DNA of 64,000 bases from assembly GCA_046351455.1 (NCBI GenBank), contig JAXLYM010000001.1, positions 434,001 to 498,000 on the forward strand. Reading direction: 5' to 3'. The DNA comes from JADJRH01 sp046351455. Its GTDB lineage: Bacteria > Myxococcota_A > Polyangia > Polyangiales > Polyangiaceae. Shown here piece by piece: positions 41,590-50,258 of the stretch. Each line of letters starts with the position of its first letter. The stretch's first letter is position 1. The notes under the pieces are model-generated. The model searched no databases. It worked only from the letters and a program-made list of their open reading frames with translations, and had not been told where the DNA came from. Both the position numbers and the translations under genes were made by a program.

Positions 41590-43071
41590 CTACGAAGCGG
41601 GACGGAGCTGCGGGCCGAACCGTTCCGCGAGGGCGCCGCGCTGCACCTTGCCGGAGGACGTGAGCGGCAGCTCCTCCACGACGGCCCACCTCCGAGGACG
41701 CTTGTAGGGCGCCAGCGTCGTCGACAGAAGGTCCGTCAGCTTGTGCGTCGAGGTGCCGGGATCGGCCACGATCGCCGCGGCCACGATCTGGCCCCAGCGC
41801 GCGTCCGGCACGCCGAACACCGCCGCTCTCCGCACGCCCGGCAAGCGCTCCAGGGCCTGCTCGACCTCCGCCGGATAGACGTTCTCGCCGCCCGTCACGA
41901 TGAGATCCGTGCGGCGCACGAGGACCCGCAGATGGCCAGTCTCGTCCAGCTCGCCGAGATCGCCCGTCTCGAACCAGCCGTCGCCCACGCGCGCGGGATC
42001 GACCTCGCCGCCCGCGCGCAGGTAGCCGTCGAAGAGGACGTCGCCGCGAATCAGAATACGGCCTGTTACATTGGCAGGCACCGGGGCCGTGTCCTCCGTG
42101 GTCGTGGAGGCGATGCGGACCTCCACGCCCGCGAGCGGCGCGCCGGAGCCCGCGCGGATCGCGCCCTCGCGCGGCGACGGCTCGCGCGGCGACTGGCACG
42201 TGACCTGCGAGCACGCCTCGGTGAGGCCGTACGTGGTCAGCGCGCGCACGCCGCGGCGGGCGCACTCTTCGAGCAGCGGCTTCGGGGCCGCGGCGCCGCC
42301 GAGCAGGATCGCGCGCGGCCGCGCGAGGACGCCGTCCGTGTCCGCCTCGAAGAGCGCGTCCAGCATCGTGGGGACGACGGAGAGCAGCGTGACGTCGTGG
42401 CGCCGGATCGTGTCGAGCACCGCGCGCGGCTCGAAGCGCGGCAACATGACGATCGTGCGGCGCGCGTGCAGGCACCGCGTCACGATCGAGAGGCCGCCCA
42501 CGTGCGCGAGGGGCATGCACAGGAGCCAGCGATCCCCGGGCTCCCAGCCGAGGTTCTGCGCGCTCGCCTCGGCGGAGGCGATCATCGCGCGGCGCGAGAG
42601 GACGGCGCCCTTCGGCCGGCCCGAGGTGCCGGACGTGGTGACGATCGCGAACGGCGGCGCGCTCTCCTCCGCGGCGCTGCGCGTGGAGACCGGGACCGGC
42701 GTGACGGCCGCGCGCCAGTCCTGCACCTCCGACGGCGACGGCAAGAGCTGATCCGTGTCGTCGAGCACCGCGTCGGGCCGCGTGACGTCGACGAGCACGC
42801 GCGCCTCCGCGGGCGACAGGCGCGGGTGGATCGGCACGATCGTCGCGCCCACCGCCGCGAGCGTCGCGATCGTGAGCAGCACCTCCGGCGAGGCCGCGGC
42901 CCGCAGCGCGACGCGCGATCCGCGCGTGACGCCGCGATCCTCGAGCCGCGCCGCGAGCGCCCGCGCGAGCTCCGACATCTCCCCGAACGTCCACGCGGCG
43001 CCCGGGGCCACGAGCGCGAGGCGCCGCGACTCCTCCGCGTCCATCGGCGAGAACAGGCTCAGCGCATCCAT
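41590..43071 (-). CDS. menE: o-Succinylbenzoate-CoA ligase
   Basis: A 493-residue AMP-forming ligase that activates o-succinylbenzoate with CoA in menaquinone synthesis. ANL-superfamily motifs are TTSGTSGRPKGAVLS near 175, TYGLTEA near 290, GWFETGDLG near 375, RTDLIVTGGENVYPAEVE near 400, and the catalytic Lys in SSGKVQRG near 480. Other acyl-CoA ligases share these motifs; placement directly after menC settles the call. ATG at 43071 is used. About 68 bp separate it from the menC stop, with an open upstream frame that could hold a longer start. Confidence 0.88.
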   Translation of the reverse strand: MDALSLFSPMDAEESRRLALVAPGAAWTFGEMSELARALAARLEDRGVTRGSRVALRAAASPEVLLTIATLAAVGATIVPIHPRLSPAEARVLVDVTRPDAVLDDTDQLLPSPSEVQDWRAAVTPVPVSTRSAAEESAPPFAIVTTSGTSGRPKGAVLSRRAMIASAEASAQNLGWEPGDRWLLCMPLAHVGGLSIVTRCLHARRTIVMLPRFEPRAVLDTIRRHDVTLLSVVPTMLDALFEADTDGVLARPRAILLGGAAAPKPLLEECARRGVRALTTYGLTEACSQVTCQSPREPSPREGAIRAGSGAPLAGVEVRIASTTTEDTAPVPANVTGRILIRGDVLFDGYLRAGGEVDPARVGDGWFETGDLGELDETGHLRVLVRRTDLIVTGGENVYPAEVEQALERLPGVRRAAVFGVPDARWGQIVAAAIVADPGTSTHKLTDLLSTTLAPYKRPRRWAVVEELPLTSSGKVQRGALAERFGPQLRPAS

Positions 43072-43139
43072 CGGCGCCGGAGCGTGGAGGCGGCCTTCCG
43101 CGCCGTCCGGGGCGCGCCGCGCGGAGGGAGGGTGCGCGC

Positions 43140-44336
43140 TCAATTGGTCCAGACCGGCGCCGTGCGCTGCAGCAACGAGGCGAGCGCCTCGGGCGTGAGG
43201 CCGAGCCCGAGGTGACCGGTCGCGCGCACGCGGGCCGGCTGCACGTGGTGGGGGAGCGCCGCCGGATCCACATCGACGAGGCCCGCGTGCGGATCGAGCC
43301 CGCACGGGAGCGGCGCCGGCGTGAGCGAGAGCGACAGCTCGCACGCGGCCGCGAGCCCGACGGGGCCATCCATGAAGTGCGTCACGACGACGGGGAGCCC
43401 GCGCCTCGCCGCGAGCTTCGCGCACGCCAGCGCGCCGACGAAGCCGAGCACCGCGGGCTTCAGGATGAAGGCGCCGCAGCCGGAGGCGGCCGAGAGGTGC
43501 TGTAGCTCCGCGCGCTCGTCGCCGAAGCGATCGTCGCGCGAGCAGCCCGCGCTCGGCGAGCAGCCGCACTCGCACGGCTCCGCGAGCGACTCGTCCGCGG
43601 CCCACGGGACCGCGCACGGCCCGAGCTGCGCCAGATCTTGCGGCTGCACCGGCTGCTCCACGAACACCGGGCCGATCGCCGCGAGCCGCGCGAGGAACCG
43701 CCGCGCGTCCGGGACGGACCACCGCCCGTTCGGATCGAGGCGCAGCGCGAGGCTCGGCGCGGCGTAGCGGAGCGCGGTGAGGCCCTCGATCTCGCGCTCC
43801 AGCGACACCTCGTCCGTAGCGCGCAGCTTCACCTTCAGCGTTCGGAACCCGCGCGCCACGGCGCCGAGCCCGGCCTTCACGAGCGCGGGCGCGTCCGTCA
43901 CGCTCACGATGAGGGCGCTCGACTCGATGAGGGCGCCCTCGCTCACGACGCGCGCGGGCGAGACCGGCGCGACCGACGAGGCGCGGAGGCACGTGGCGAT
44001 GTCCGTGCCGCGCCGCTGCGACAGCAGATCCAGCAGCGCCGTCTCCATCGCGAACCGCGCGGTCGGCGACGCGTCGAGCGGCTGGCGACAGGGCTCCAGC
44101 GCGGCCGAGATCGCGCCGAGCGGATCCGCGTGCTCGTCGATCTCCCCCACGGACGAAGCGGCGTCGTGGAGCGCGTGCACGGCCGCGGCGAACGAGTCGC
44201 GCGAGAAGCCCTTCATCGGCGCGGCCTCCCCGACGCCCGTCCGGCCCAGCTCGTCGTGCAGGAGGACGAGCACCGCCTCTCGCGGGGCCGGACCCGCGAT
44301 GGGGAACGTGGACAGCGATGATGCGGTGATCTTCAT
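43140..44336 (-). CDS. menC: o-Succinylbenzoate synthase with a Cys-rich insertion
   Basis: A 398-residue enolase-superfamily dehydratase. Catalytic and metal residues are in place: KVK near 167-169, Asp in LRLDPNG near 200, Glu in FVEQP near 226, Asp in ADES near 249 and Lys in ILKPAV near 293. Between the last metal ligand and the catalytic Lys there is an insertion with four closely spaced Cys (CECGCSPSAGC) and an acidic, Arg-rich segment, absent from usual MenC proteins. It might form a small metal or disulfide knot. The ATG at 44336 matches the family's N-terminus. A 338-bp gap separates it from menA upstream, so menC-menE may have their own promoter. Confidence 0.87.
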   Translation of the reverse strand: MKITASSLSTFPIAGPAPREAVLVLLHDELGRTGVGEAAPMKGFSRDSFAAAVHALHDAASSVGEIDEHADPLGAISAALEPCRQPLDASPTARFAMETALLDLLSQRRGTDIATCLRASSVAPVSPARVVSEGALIESSALIVSVTDAPALVKAGLGAVARGFRTLKVKLRATDEVSLEREIEGLTALRYAAPSLALRLDPNGRWSVPDARRFLARLAAIGPVFVEQPVQPQDLAQLGPCAVPWAADESLAEPCECGCSPSAGCSRDDRFGDERAELQHLSAASGCGAFILKPAVLGFVGALACAKLAARRGLPVVVTHFMDGPVGLAAACELSLSLTPAPLPCGLDPHAGLVDVDPAALPHHVQPARVRATGHLGLGLTPEALASLLQRTAPVWTN

Positions 44337-44426
44337 GTCCGACGTTCTCTCCAGGACGACGGGGCGCTCGTTGCGGGCCGCGGCGACCACCGGGAGCAGC
44401 TCGTCCCCCAGAGGACGCGCGCGCAT

Positions 44427-44674
44427 CGAGCGCCGAAGTCACGCCGGGGCGGCGTCACCTCGACACAGAGGTCCATGTAGCATCCACAGGCACAGATGTA
44501 TACGAACCTTGGTCAGAAAGGAAGACCGGGCCAGTACAAAGGATAATCAAACCATGGTGTATGCCATGAGGCCACGGAAACACGCGCAAATATCACCGCA
44601 TCTCGTGGGGCAAATAGCCGCACCGGGATCCTGGGATGGCCGCGCGCTCCTCGCCGAAGGCGGTTGTTCGAAGC
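44427..44674. other. Gap between menA and menC, AT-rich
   Basis: This is the only real gap in the menaquinone locus. Positions 44480-44620 are clearly richer in A and T than the genes around. They contain a small palindrome CATGG-TGTATG-CCATG at 44554-44569. A promoter for menC-menE is likely here, but I cannot assign -35 and -10 boxes with confidence. Confidence 0.4.
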
Positions 44675-45586
44675 TCAATGAGCAGGAGTCGAGAGTGCCA
44701 GTCCGGCCGCGAACAGGACCCCGAAGGCGAGCAGCAGCTTGGCCGTCCCCGCGAGGTGCTCGTTGAGGGCGCGGCCTTCGGTGCTGCGGACCTTCAGGAA
44801 CAGCCGGATCGCGATCGGCAGCGAGACGATCGGCAGCGCGATGGCGGGGGCGCGGTGGAGGACGGCGAGCGCCACCGGCACGGCGTACGCGGCGACGAGG
44901 AGGATCAGGTACTCCGCGAGCACGCCCGTCCGGCCGAGTCGGACCGCGAGCGTGCGCTTGCCGGCCTTCACGTCGGTGTGCCGGTCGCGGAGGTTGTTCA
45001 CGACGAGGATGCACGTCGCGATCGCTCCGACCGGGATCGACGCCCAGATCGCCATCGGAGGCACGACGCCGATCTCGACGAACGCGGTGCCGCACACGGC
45101 CACGAAGCCGAAGAACGCCATCACGAAGACGTCGCCGAGGCCGTGGTACCCGAGCGGGTACGGCCCGCCGGTGTACGCGACGGCGCTCAAGATCGAGGCG
45201 ATCCCGATCGCGAGGATCACGTAGCCCGACGCCCACGTGAGGTACGCGCCGACGAGGAGCGACAGCGCGATCGTGATCGCGAGCCCCGCTCGGACCGCGC
45301 GCGCCGTGAGGAGCCCGGACTGGACCGCTCGCGTGGGGCCGAGCCGCTCTTCGGTGTCGGCGCCCTTCTCGTGATCGAACACGTCGTTCGCGAAATTGGC
45401 CGCGATCTGAAGGAGCATCGCGCCGACGAGGGCGGCTATCGCGGGCCCCACGCGGACGGCCCCGTGGAAGTGCGCGACGGCGGTGCCCACCAGGACGGGC
45501 ACCACCGCGGCCGTCAGCGTCTGGGGCCGACTCGCGAGGACCCACGCGCGGAAGGAGCCTGGCCTCGCCTCCGCGGCGGCGCTCAC
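44675..45586 (-). CDS. menA: 1,4-Dihydroxy-2-naphthoate polyprenyltransferase
   Basis: A 303-residue UbiA-superfamily membrane prenyltransferase with eight to nine helices. The first Asp motif is NFANDVFDHEKGAD near 65-78, the second DRHTDVKAGKRTLAVRLG near 200-217. It attaches the polyprenyl chain to dihydroxynaphthoate, and the partner polyprenyl synthase is at the head of the same locus. Its GTG start overlaps the menB stop (GTGA), so translation is coupled. Confidence 0.93.
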   Translation of the reverse strand: MSAAAEARPGSFRAWVLASRPQTLTAAVVPVLVGTAVAHFHGAVRVGPAIAALVGAMLLQIAANFANDVFDHEKGADTEERLGPTRAVQSGLLTARAVRAGLAITIALSLLVGAYLTWASGYVILAIGIASILSAVAYTGGPYPLGYHGLGDVFVMAFFGFVAVCGTAFVEIGVVPPMAIWASIPVGAIATCILVVNNLRDRHTDVKAGKRTLAVRLGRTGVLAEYLILLVAAYAVPVALAVLHRAPAIALPIVSLPIAIRLFLKVRSTEGRALNEHLAGTAKLLLAFGVLFAAGLALSTPAH

Positions 45587-46407
45587 GGGAGCCTCTTGAA
45601 TTTACGGAAATTCGGCTTCCGCTTCTCCAGGAAGGCGTTCTTGCCCTCCTTGCCTTCCTCGCTCAGATAAAAGAGCAACGTGGCATTCCCGGCGAGCTCC
45701 TGGAGCCCGGCCTGACCATCGCAGTCCGCGTTGAGAGAGGCCTTGAGGAGGCGGAGCGCCGTGGGGCTGTGCTGCAGCATCTCGCGGCACCACTGCACGG
45801 TCTCTTCTTCGAGCTTGGCGAGCGGAACCACGGTGTTCACGAGCCCCATGTCGAGGGCCTGTTTGGCGTCGTATTGCCGGCAGAGGAACCAGATCTCGCG
45901 GGCCTTCTTCTGGCCGACGATGCGGGCCATGTAGCTCGCGCCGTAGCCGCCGTCGAAGGAGCCGACCTTCGGCCCCGTCTGCCCGAAGCGCGCGTTCTCC
46001 GCGGCGATCGTGAGGTCGCACATCATGTGCAGCACGTGCCCGCCGCCGATCGCGTACCCGGCGACCATCGCGACGACCGGCTTCGGGAGCGTGCGGATCT
46101 GGCGCTGCAGATCGAGCACGTTGAGCCGGGGAATGCCGTCGTCGCCGACGTAGCCGCCCTCGCCGCGGACCCGTTGATCGCCGCCGGAGCAGAACGCGTC
46201 GGGCCCTTCGCCGGTGAGGATGACGACGCCCACGTCCGCGTCGTCGCGCGCGTCGGCGAAGGCGCGGGTCATCTCCTTGACCGTGAGCGGACGGAAGGCG
46301 TTGCGGACCTCCGGGCGGTTGATCGTGATCTTCGCGATCCCCTCCTCGGATTTTTCGTACTTGATGTCCTCGTAGCCAGGGACGGATTTCCACACAACCG
46401 GGGTCAT
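45583..46407 (-). CDS. menB: 1,4-Dihydroxy-2-naphthoyl-CoA synthase
   Basis: A 274-residue crotonase-fold enzyme that closes the naphthoyl ring. Family-specific motifs are SGGDQRVRG near 73-81, GGGHVLHMMCDLTIAAENA, FGQTGPKVGSFDGGYG and the C-terminal PNFRKFKRLP. Together these make it MenB rather than a general enoyl-CoA hydratase. Start ATG overlaps the menD stop (ATGA) and the stop overlaps the menA start, so menD-menB-menA are translationally coupled. Confidence 0.95.
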   Translation of the reverse strand: MTPVVWKSVPGYEDIKYEKSEEGIAKITINRPEVRNAFRPLTVKEMTRAFADARDDADVGVVILTGEGPDAFCSGGDQRVRGEGGYVGDDGIPRLNVLDLQRQIRTLPKPVVAMVAGYAIGGGHVLHMMCDLTIAAENARFGQTGPKVGSFDGGYGASYMARIVGQKKAREIWFLCRQYDAKQALDMGLVNTVVPLAKLEEETVQWCREMLQHSPTALRLLKASLNADCDGQAGLQELAGNATLLFYLSEEGKEGKNAFLEKRKPNFRKFKRLP

Positions 46408-48500
46408 GACGCTTGTTCCTTTCGGGTGTCTCTCGTGCGGGGAGCTTCGACGTTCTCGGTGGGCGGGGCCGCGGTGATCGCGGTGACGTCCGCCCAGATG
46501 GCTCGCAGTCGAGCGGCGCCGTCGTGGGCCGGACAGACGGCCTCGATCAGCGCGGGCCCGCCCTTCGCGTGGGCGCGTGACAGGAATACGGCCAGTTCCG
46601 TTTCGGTCGCGGCGCGCTCGAACGCGACGCCGAAGGCCTGCGCGGCGGCGCGGAGATCGACGCCCTGCGGTGTCGCGAACACGCGCTCGAAGGTGGGCCC
46701 GTCGCCGAGGACGCGCCCGATCGGGAGCTGCTCGAAGATGCGCCCGCCGTCGTTGTTCACGACGACGATCACGAGGGGCCGGTCGACGCTGCGCGCGAGG
46801 AGGAGGCTCGTGAGGTCGTGCGTGAGGCTCAGATCGCCGAGGAGGAGCGTCACGGACCCGGACGAAACGCTGGCCGCGCCCGCAGCGCCGGCGACGAGCC
46901 CGTCGATGCCCGCGGCTCCGCGCTGGTGCAGCACGCGGAGAGGCTTCGGGGAGGCCGGGCAGTACACGTCGACGTCGCGGACCGGAGAGCTGTTGCCGAT
47001 CATCAACGTGGAGCCCGCCGGACACGCCTCGACGACGGCGCGCGCGACCTGAGCCTCGGTGATGCCCGGGCCGTCGCTGGGGTTGCCCACCCCCGGTCCG
47101 TGCTCGCTCCGCTGCGCGCGGCCCGCCCCTCCCAAATCGCTCACTCCGTTCGCGAAGGGAGGGGGCGTTTCTGTCAGCGGAACATCGGTGGAAGGCGTTT
47201 CAGAGGATGCGCTGCTCGCGGGCACGTGCGATTCGATCACGGCGCGGGCGCGGGCGTCCTCGGCGGCGATCGCCGCGCACCAGGCAGCCGTTCGGCCTTC
47301 CGGGAGGCCTGCGAGGTGCCGGCCGCCACTGGGAGGACGGAGTCCGGTCCGCGGAGGCGCAGCGGAGCCGAGCTCCGCGGAGTCCGCAGCGGATCGGACG
47401 CAGTCCTCGACGTTGTGCACGCGGAGCGCTGCGCGGAAGGCCGGCAGATCCGCGTGCAGGATCGCGGTGGCGGTGCTCGCCGGGTCCGTCCAGCCGGGGC
47501 TCGCGACGACGACGCGGGGGATGCGCGGGTGCTCGGCGAGGAGCTGCGCGTACCCGGTCGACACCGGCGGCGCGCCGATCTCCACGATCAGATCCGGCGT
47601 CATTCGCCTTCGAAACGCGGGCGATCGGAGCAGCGCGTCGAACGACGAGACGATCACCGGGGCCGCGTCCTTCGCGACGCCCGCGAGGCCGAAGCGCACC
47701 TGGCTCGTCGCCTCCGCGAAGATCGGGAAGCCGGTGCCGCGCGCGAGGGTCAGCACCTCGCGACGGTACGCATCGAGATCGCCGTGCGCGGGCGCGGGGC
47801 CGCACACGAGCAGGCCGCGCTCGCTGCGGGCCACCATGCGCGCGCAGTCCTCGAACGCCGACGGATCCAGCGCGAGCGAGGGCGCGATCGAGCGCGTCGG
47901 GCCGGCGTTGAGGAGCGCCTCCCACGCGGCGGTCCACGGCTCGCGCTCGGGGTTCTTGACCGGCTCCAGCGGCTTGCGGAACGGCGCGTTGATCTGCACC
48001 GGGCCCGGCAGCGGGTGCGTCGATCGCAGCGCCGCCTGCGCCGCCGTGCGCGCGACGGATCGCAGCGCGCCCTCCGAGGGCTCCGGCGCGCCGAGCGCGA
48101 AGAAGCCGCGCGCGAAATCGCCGAAGAGCCGCGTCTGATCGATCGTCTGCGAGGCGCCGGTCTGCTGCAGCTCCCACGGGCGATCCGCGGTGATCGCGAT
48201 CAGCGGGACGCCGCTCATCGACGCCTCGATCACGGCGGGATAGTAGTGCGCGGGCGCCGTGCCGGAGGTGCACACGAGCGCCGTCGGGCGCCCCGTCACG
48301 CGCGCCTGACCGAGCGCGAAGAAGGCCGCGGCGCGCTCGTCGAGGACGAAGTGCGACGTGAGGTCCGCGGCGTCGTGCGCGGCCAGCGCGAGCGGCGTGG
48401 ACCGCGATCCGGGGCTCACCACGACGTCGCGAACACCAGCGCGCGCGAGCGATCGGAGCAGCAGCGCCGCCCACGCGTACGCGAGGTTCGAAGCGCTCAC
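46404..48500 (-). CDS. menD: SEPHCHC synthase (MenD) carrying two translated palindromic elements
   Basis: A 698-residue thiamine-diphosphate enzyme that condenses isochorismate with 2-oxoglutarate. The family is usually about 550-580 residues. Conserved motifs are intact: SPGSRSTPLALA near 30, DERAAAFFALGQAR, CTSGTAPAHYYPA, TIDQTRLFG, GNSSPVRDVD, RGAAGIDGL, LLLGDLSLTHDL and VVVNNDGGRIFEQLPIG. The excess length lies between the middle and C-terminal domains. Residues about 362-393 are encoded by a full element A copy. Residues about 444-473 are encoded by element B, next to a Ser/Thr/Pro-rich stretch. Both are in frame and free of stops. GTG start overlaps the menF stop and the stop overlaps the menB start. 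Confidence 0.93.
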   Translation of the reverse strand: MSASNLAYAWAALLLRSLARAGVRDVVVSPGSRSTPLALAAHDAADLTSHFVLDERAAAFFALGQARVTGRPTALVCTSGTAPAHYYPAVIEASMSGVPLIAITADRPWELQQTGASQTIDQTRLFGDFARGFFALGAPEPSEGALRSVARTAAQAALRSTHPLPGPVQINAPFRKPLEPVKNPEREPWTAAWEALLNAGPTRSIAPSLALDPSAFEDCARMVARSERGLLVCGPAPAHGDLDAYRREVLTLARGTGFPIFAEATSQVRFGLAGVAKDAAPVIVSSFDALLRSPAFRRRMTPDLIVEIGAPPVSTGYAQLLAEHPRIPRVVVASPGWTDPASTATAILHADLPAFRAALRVHNVEDCVRSAADSAELGSAAPPRTGLRPPSGGRHLAGLPEGRTAAWCAAIAAEDARARAVIESHVPASSASSETPSTDVPLTETPPPFANGVSDLGGAGRAQRSEHGPGVGNPSDGPGITEAQVARAVVEACPAGSTLMIGNSSPVRDVDVYCPASPKPLRVLHQRGAAGIDGLVAGAAGAASVSSGSVTLLLGDLSLTHDLTSLLLARSVDRPLVIVVVNNDGGRIFEQLPIGRVLGDGPTFERVFATPQGVDLRAAAQAFGVAFERAATETELAVFLSRAHAKGGPALIEAVCPAHDGAARLRAIWADVTAITAAPPTENVEAPRTRDTRKEQAS
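47081..47167 (+). repeat. Element B, copy 4, inside menD
   Basis: This is a typical element B (GGTTGCCCACCCCCGGTCC, variable middle, hairpin CCCCTCCC ... GGGAGGGG with TCGC/GCGA in the loop). It lies inside the menD reading frame and is translated on the minus strand as FANGVSDLGGAGRAQRSEHG and a few further residues, with no stop codon. Confidence 0.9.
47321..47415 (+). repeat. Element A, full copy 5, inside menD
   Basis: A 95-bp full copy with intact left (GGCCGCCACTGGGAGGACGG) and right (GCAGTCCTCGACGTTG) ends. The outer stem pairs as in copy 4, and the inner hairpin is GCGGAGC-CGA-GCTCCGC. On the minus strand it is translated in frame as HNVEDCVRSAADSAELGSAA followed by PPRTGLRPPSGGRH. 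The same peptide type would be read from the intergenic copies. Confidence 0.92.
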
Positions 48501-50257
48501 GCCGCCTCCGTCGCCGACGCGCCTTGTTTTGCAGGCGTTTCGCGATCCGCGGGCGGAGGCGTCGTCGCCGGCGGGGGCGTGGTCGCGGCGTCGAGGGCCT
48601 CGCGCATGGCGCGCTCCTTCGCGATCGTCTCGAGCAGCTCGTGGTCCGGATCCGAGTCCGCGACGATGCCGGCGCCCGCGTAGATGAAGGCCTCGCGGCC
48701 CGTGATCAGCGCCGAGCGGATCGCGACGCCGAAGGAGCCGTCGCCGTTCGCGTCGAGCCAGCCGGCGCCTCCTCCGTAGAGGCCGCGGGGCTGCGCCTCG
48801 TTTTCGAGGATGAACGCGCGCGCCGCCGCCGTCGGCGATCCGCACAGCGCGGGCGTCGGATGGAGCCGCGCCGCGAGATCGAGGGCCGATCGCGCGCGGC
48901 GACTCCGATCTTCCGCACCTGAGTCCGTCGCGCACGACCCCTCCCCTCCCGGCGTCGCGGAAGATTCGGGGAGGACCCCGACGATCGGCGTCGCGAGGTG
49001 GTGCACGTGCGGGAGCGATCGCACCGCGGGCGCCTCGGGGATCGAGAGCGTCTCGCACGCGGGGGCGAGGGCGTCGCGGATCGCGCTCACCACGAACGCG
49101 TGCTCGGCGCGGTCCTTCTCGCTCGCGAGCAGCGCCGATCGCGCGGCGTCGTCGCCCACCCCGGGGCGCCGCGGGAGCGATCCGGCGAGCGCCTCCGTGA
49201 ACACGTGACGGCCCCGCACGAGCACGAGCCGCTCCGGCGTGGCGCCGACGAAGCGCGCGCGGCCCTCGGCGAAGAGGAAGCGCGCGCACGCGGGGTGCCG
49301 GTCGTCGAGGAACGTGACCGCGCGCTCGGCGTCGATGTCGGCCCCGCGCTCGACGCTGCGCACGCGACACAGCACCACTTTGCCGAACGCGCCCTCGCGG
49401 ATCTCGCGCACGCCGCGGGCCACCAGATCGCGATAGGCGCGCTCCGCCGGATCGCTGGAGAGGACCAGCGCGGAGGAGACAGGCACGCTCGTGAAAGGCA
49501 CGTTCGTCACCGGGACGTGCGAGTCCGGCATGCTGTCGCCGGTGAGGGCGGTGATCGTGACGCCGGGGAAATTCGACTTCGCGACGGCCACGCTGGAGAT
49601 GGGGCCGCCCTCGGGAGGTGCCTTGTCGAGGTCGGTCTCGGCGGGCCCGACCTCGCGCCGGAGCACCTCGAGCGCGCGGCAGATCGCCTCGACTTCACGC
49701 TCCGGGACGAAGGCGACCAGGAACGCGCGGCACGCGGAGCGAGCGTACGCGATCCGCGGCATCACGAACCAAGCCGGGCCGAATTCCGTCCAGGCACCAC
49801 CCCCAAAAGAAGAGATGGACTGCCTTGTTCGCGAGGCGCCGTTTTTCTCCGAAGGCCCTTCTCCGAGAGGCGACTCCCCTCCTCCCGAAGTGCCGTGTTC
49901 GATCGACTGGCCCTCTTCGAATTCGGCCTCGTTGAAGGCGAAGGCGCCGAAGAGGCGCGGGGCGAACGGGAGCGACTCGGCACCTCGGATGCGGCGCCAC
50001 AGGGACGTTGCCTGCGCCGTGACCTCGTCGAAGCGCTCCGGACCGCGGCCCGTCACGCGCGCGGCGGCGCCCCACCCCACGAACGTCCACGCCTCTTCGT
50101 CGGAGGCGCTCTCCCACTTCCGGCCGGCCCGCGGGGCCCACACGACGGAGAGGGGCAGTCGCTCCGAAGAGGACCTGTGCCACGCGGCGAGCACATCGGA
50201 GATCGAAGCGATCTTCGCGTCGATCAGGCACGTGACGAGGGGCTCGCCGGCGGTCAC
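48497..50257 (-). CDS. menF: Isochorismate synthase (menaquinone-specific)
   Basis: A 586-residue chorismate-binding enzyme, longer than the usual 430-470. Core motifs are GKVVLCR near 290, FLFAEGRARFVGATPERLV near 325-345, AGSLPRR, LHPTPALCG near 466 and the final GAGIVADSDPDHELLETIAKE split over the C-terminus. Extra segments sit at about 116-155 (Gly/Ser-rich, EEGQSIEHGTSGGG...), 235-260 (DSMPDSHVPVTNVPFTSVPV) and 440-455. They look like loop insertions. The C-terminus ends in a Pro/Thr repeat tail. GTG start lies one base after the menG stop; the stop overlaps the menD start. Confidence 0.9.
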   Translation of the reverse strand: MTAGEPLVTCLIDAKIASISDVLAAWHRSSSERLPLSVVWAPRAGRKWESASDEEAWTFVGWGAAARVTGRGPERFDEVTAQATSLWRRIRGAESLPFAPRLFGAFAFNEAEFEEGQSIEHGTSGGGESPLGEGPSEKNGASRTRQSISSFGGGAWTEFGPAWFVMPRIAYARSACRAFLVAFVPEREVEAICRALEVLRREVGPAETDLDKAPPEGGPISSVAVAKSNFPGVTITALTGDSMPDSHVPVTNVPFTSVPVSSALVLSSDPAERAYRDLVARGVREIREGAFGKVVLCRVRSVERGADIDAERAVTFLDDRHPACARFLFAEGRARFVGATPERLVLVRGRHVFTEALAGSLPRRPGVGDDAARSALLASEKDRAEHAFVVSAIRDALAPACETLSIPEAPAVRSLPHVHHLATPIVGVLPESSATPGGEGSCATDSGAEDRSRRARSALDLAARLHPTPALCGSPTAAARAFILENEAQPRGLYGGGAGWLDANGDGSFGVAIRSALITGREAFIYAGAGIVADSDPDHELLETIAKERAMREALDAATTPPPATTPPPADRETPAKQGASATEAA

Positions 50258-50258
50258 T

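Noticed and set aside
46440..46470. Sequence GCTTCGACGTTCTCGG near the menD 3' end, similar to the right end of element A.
   Set aside because: Only about ten bases match and the left end and stem are missing; it lies in an ordinary part of the menD frame.
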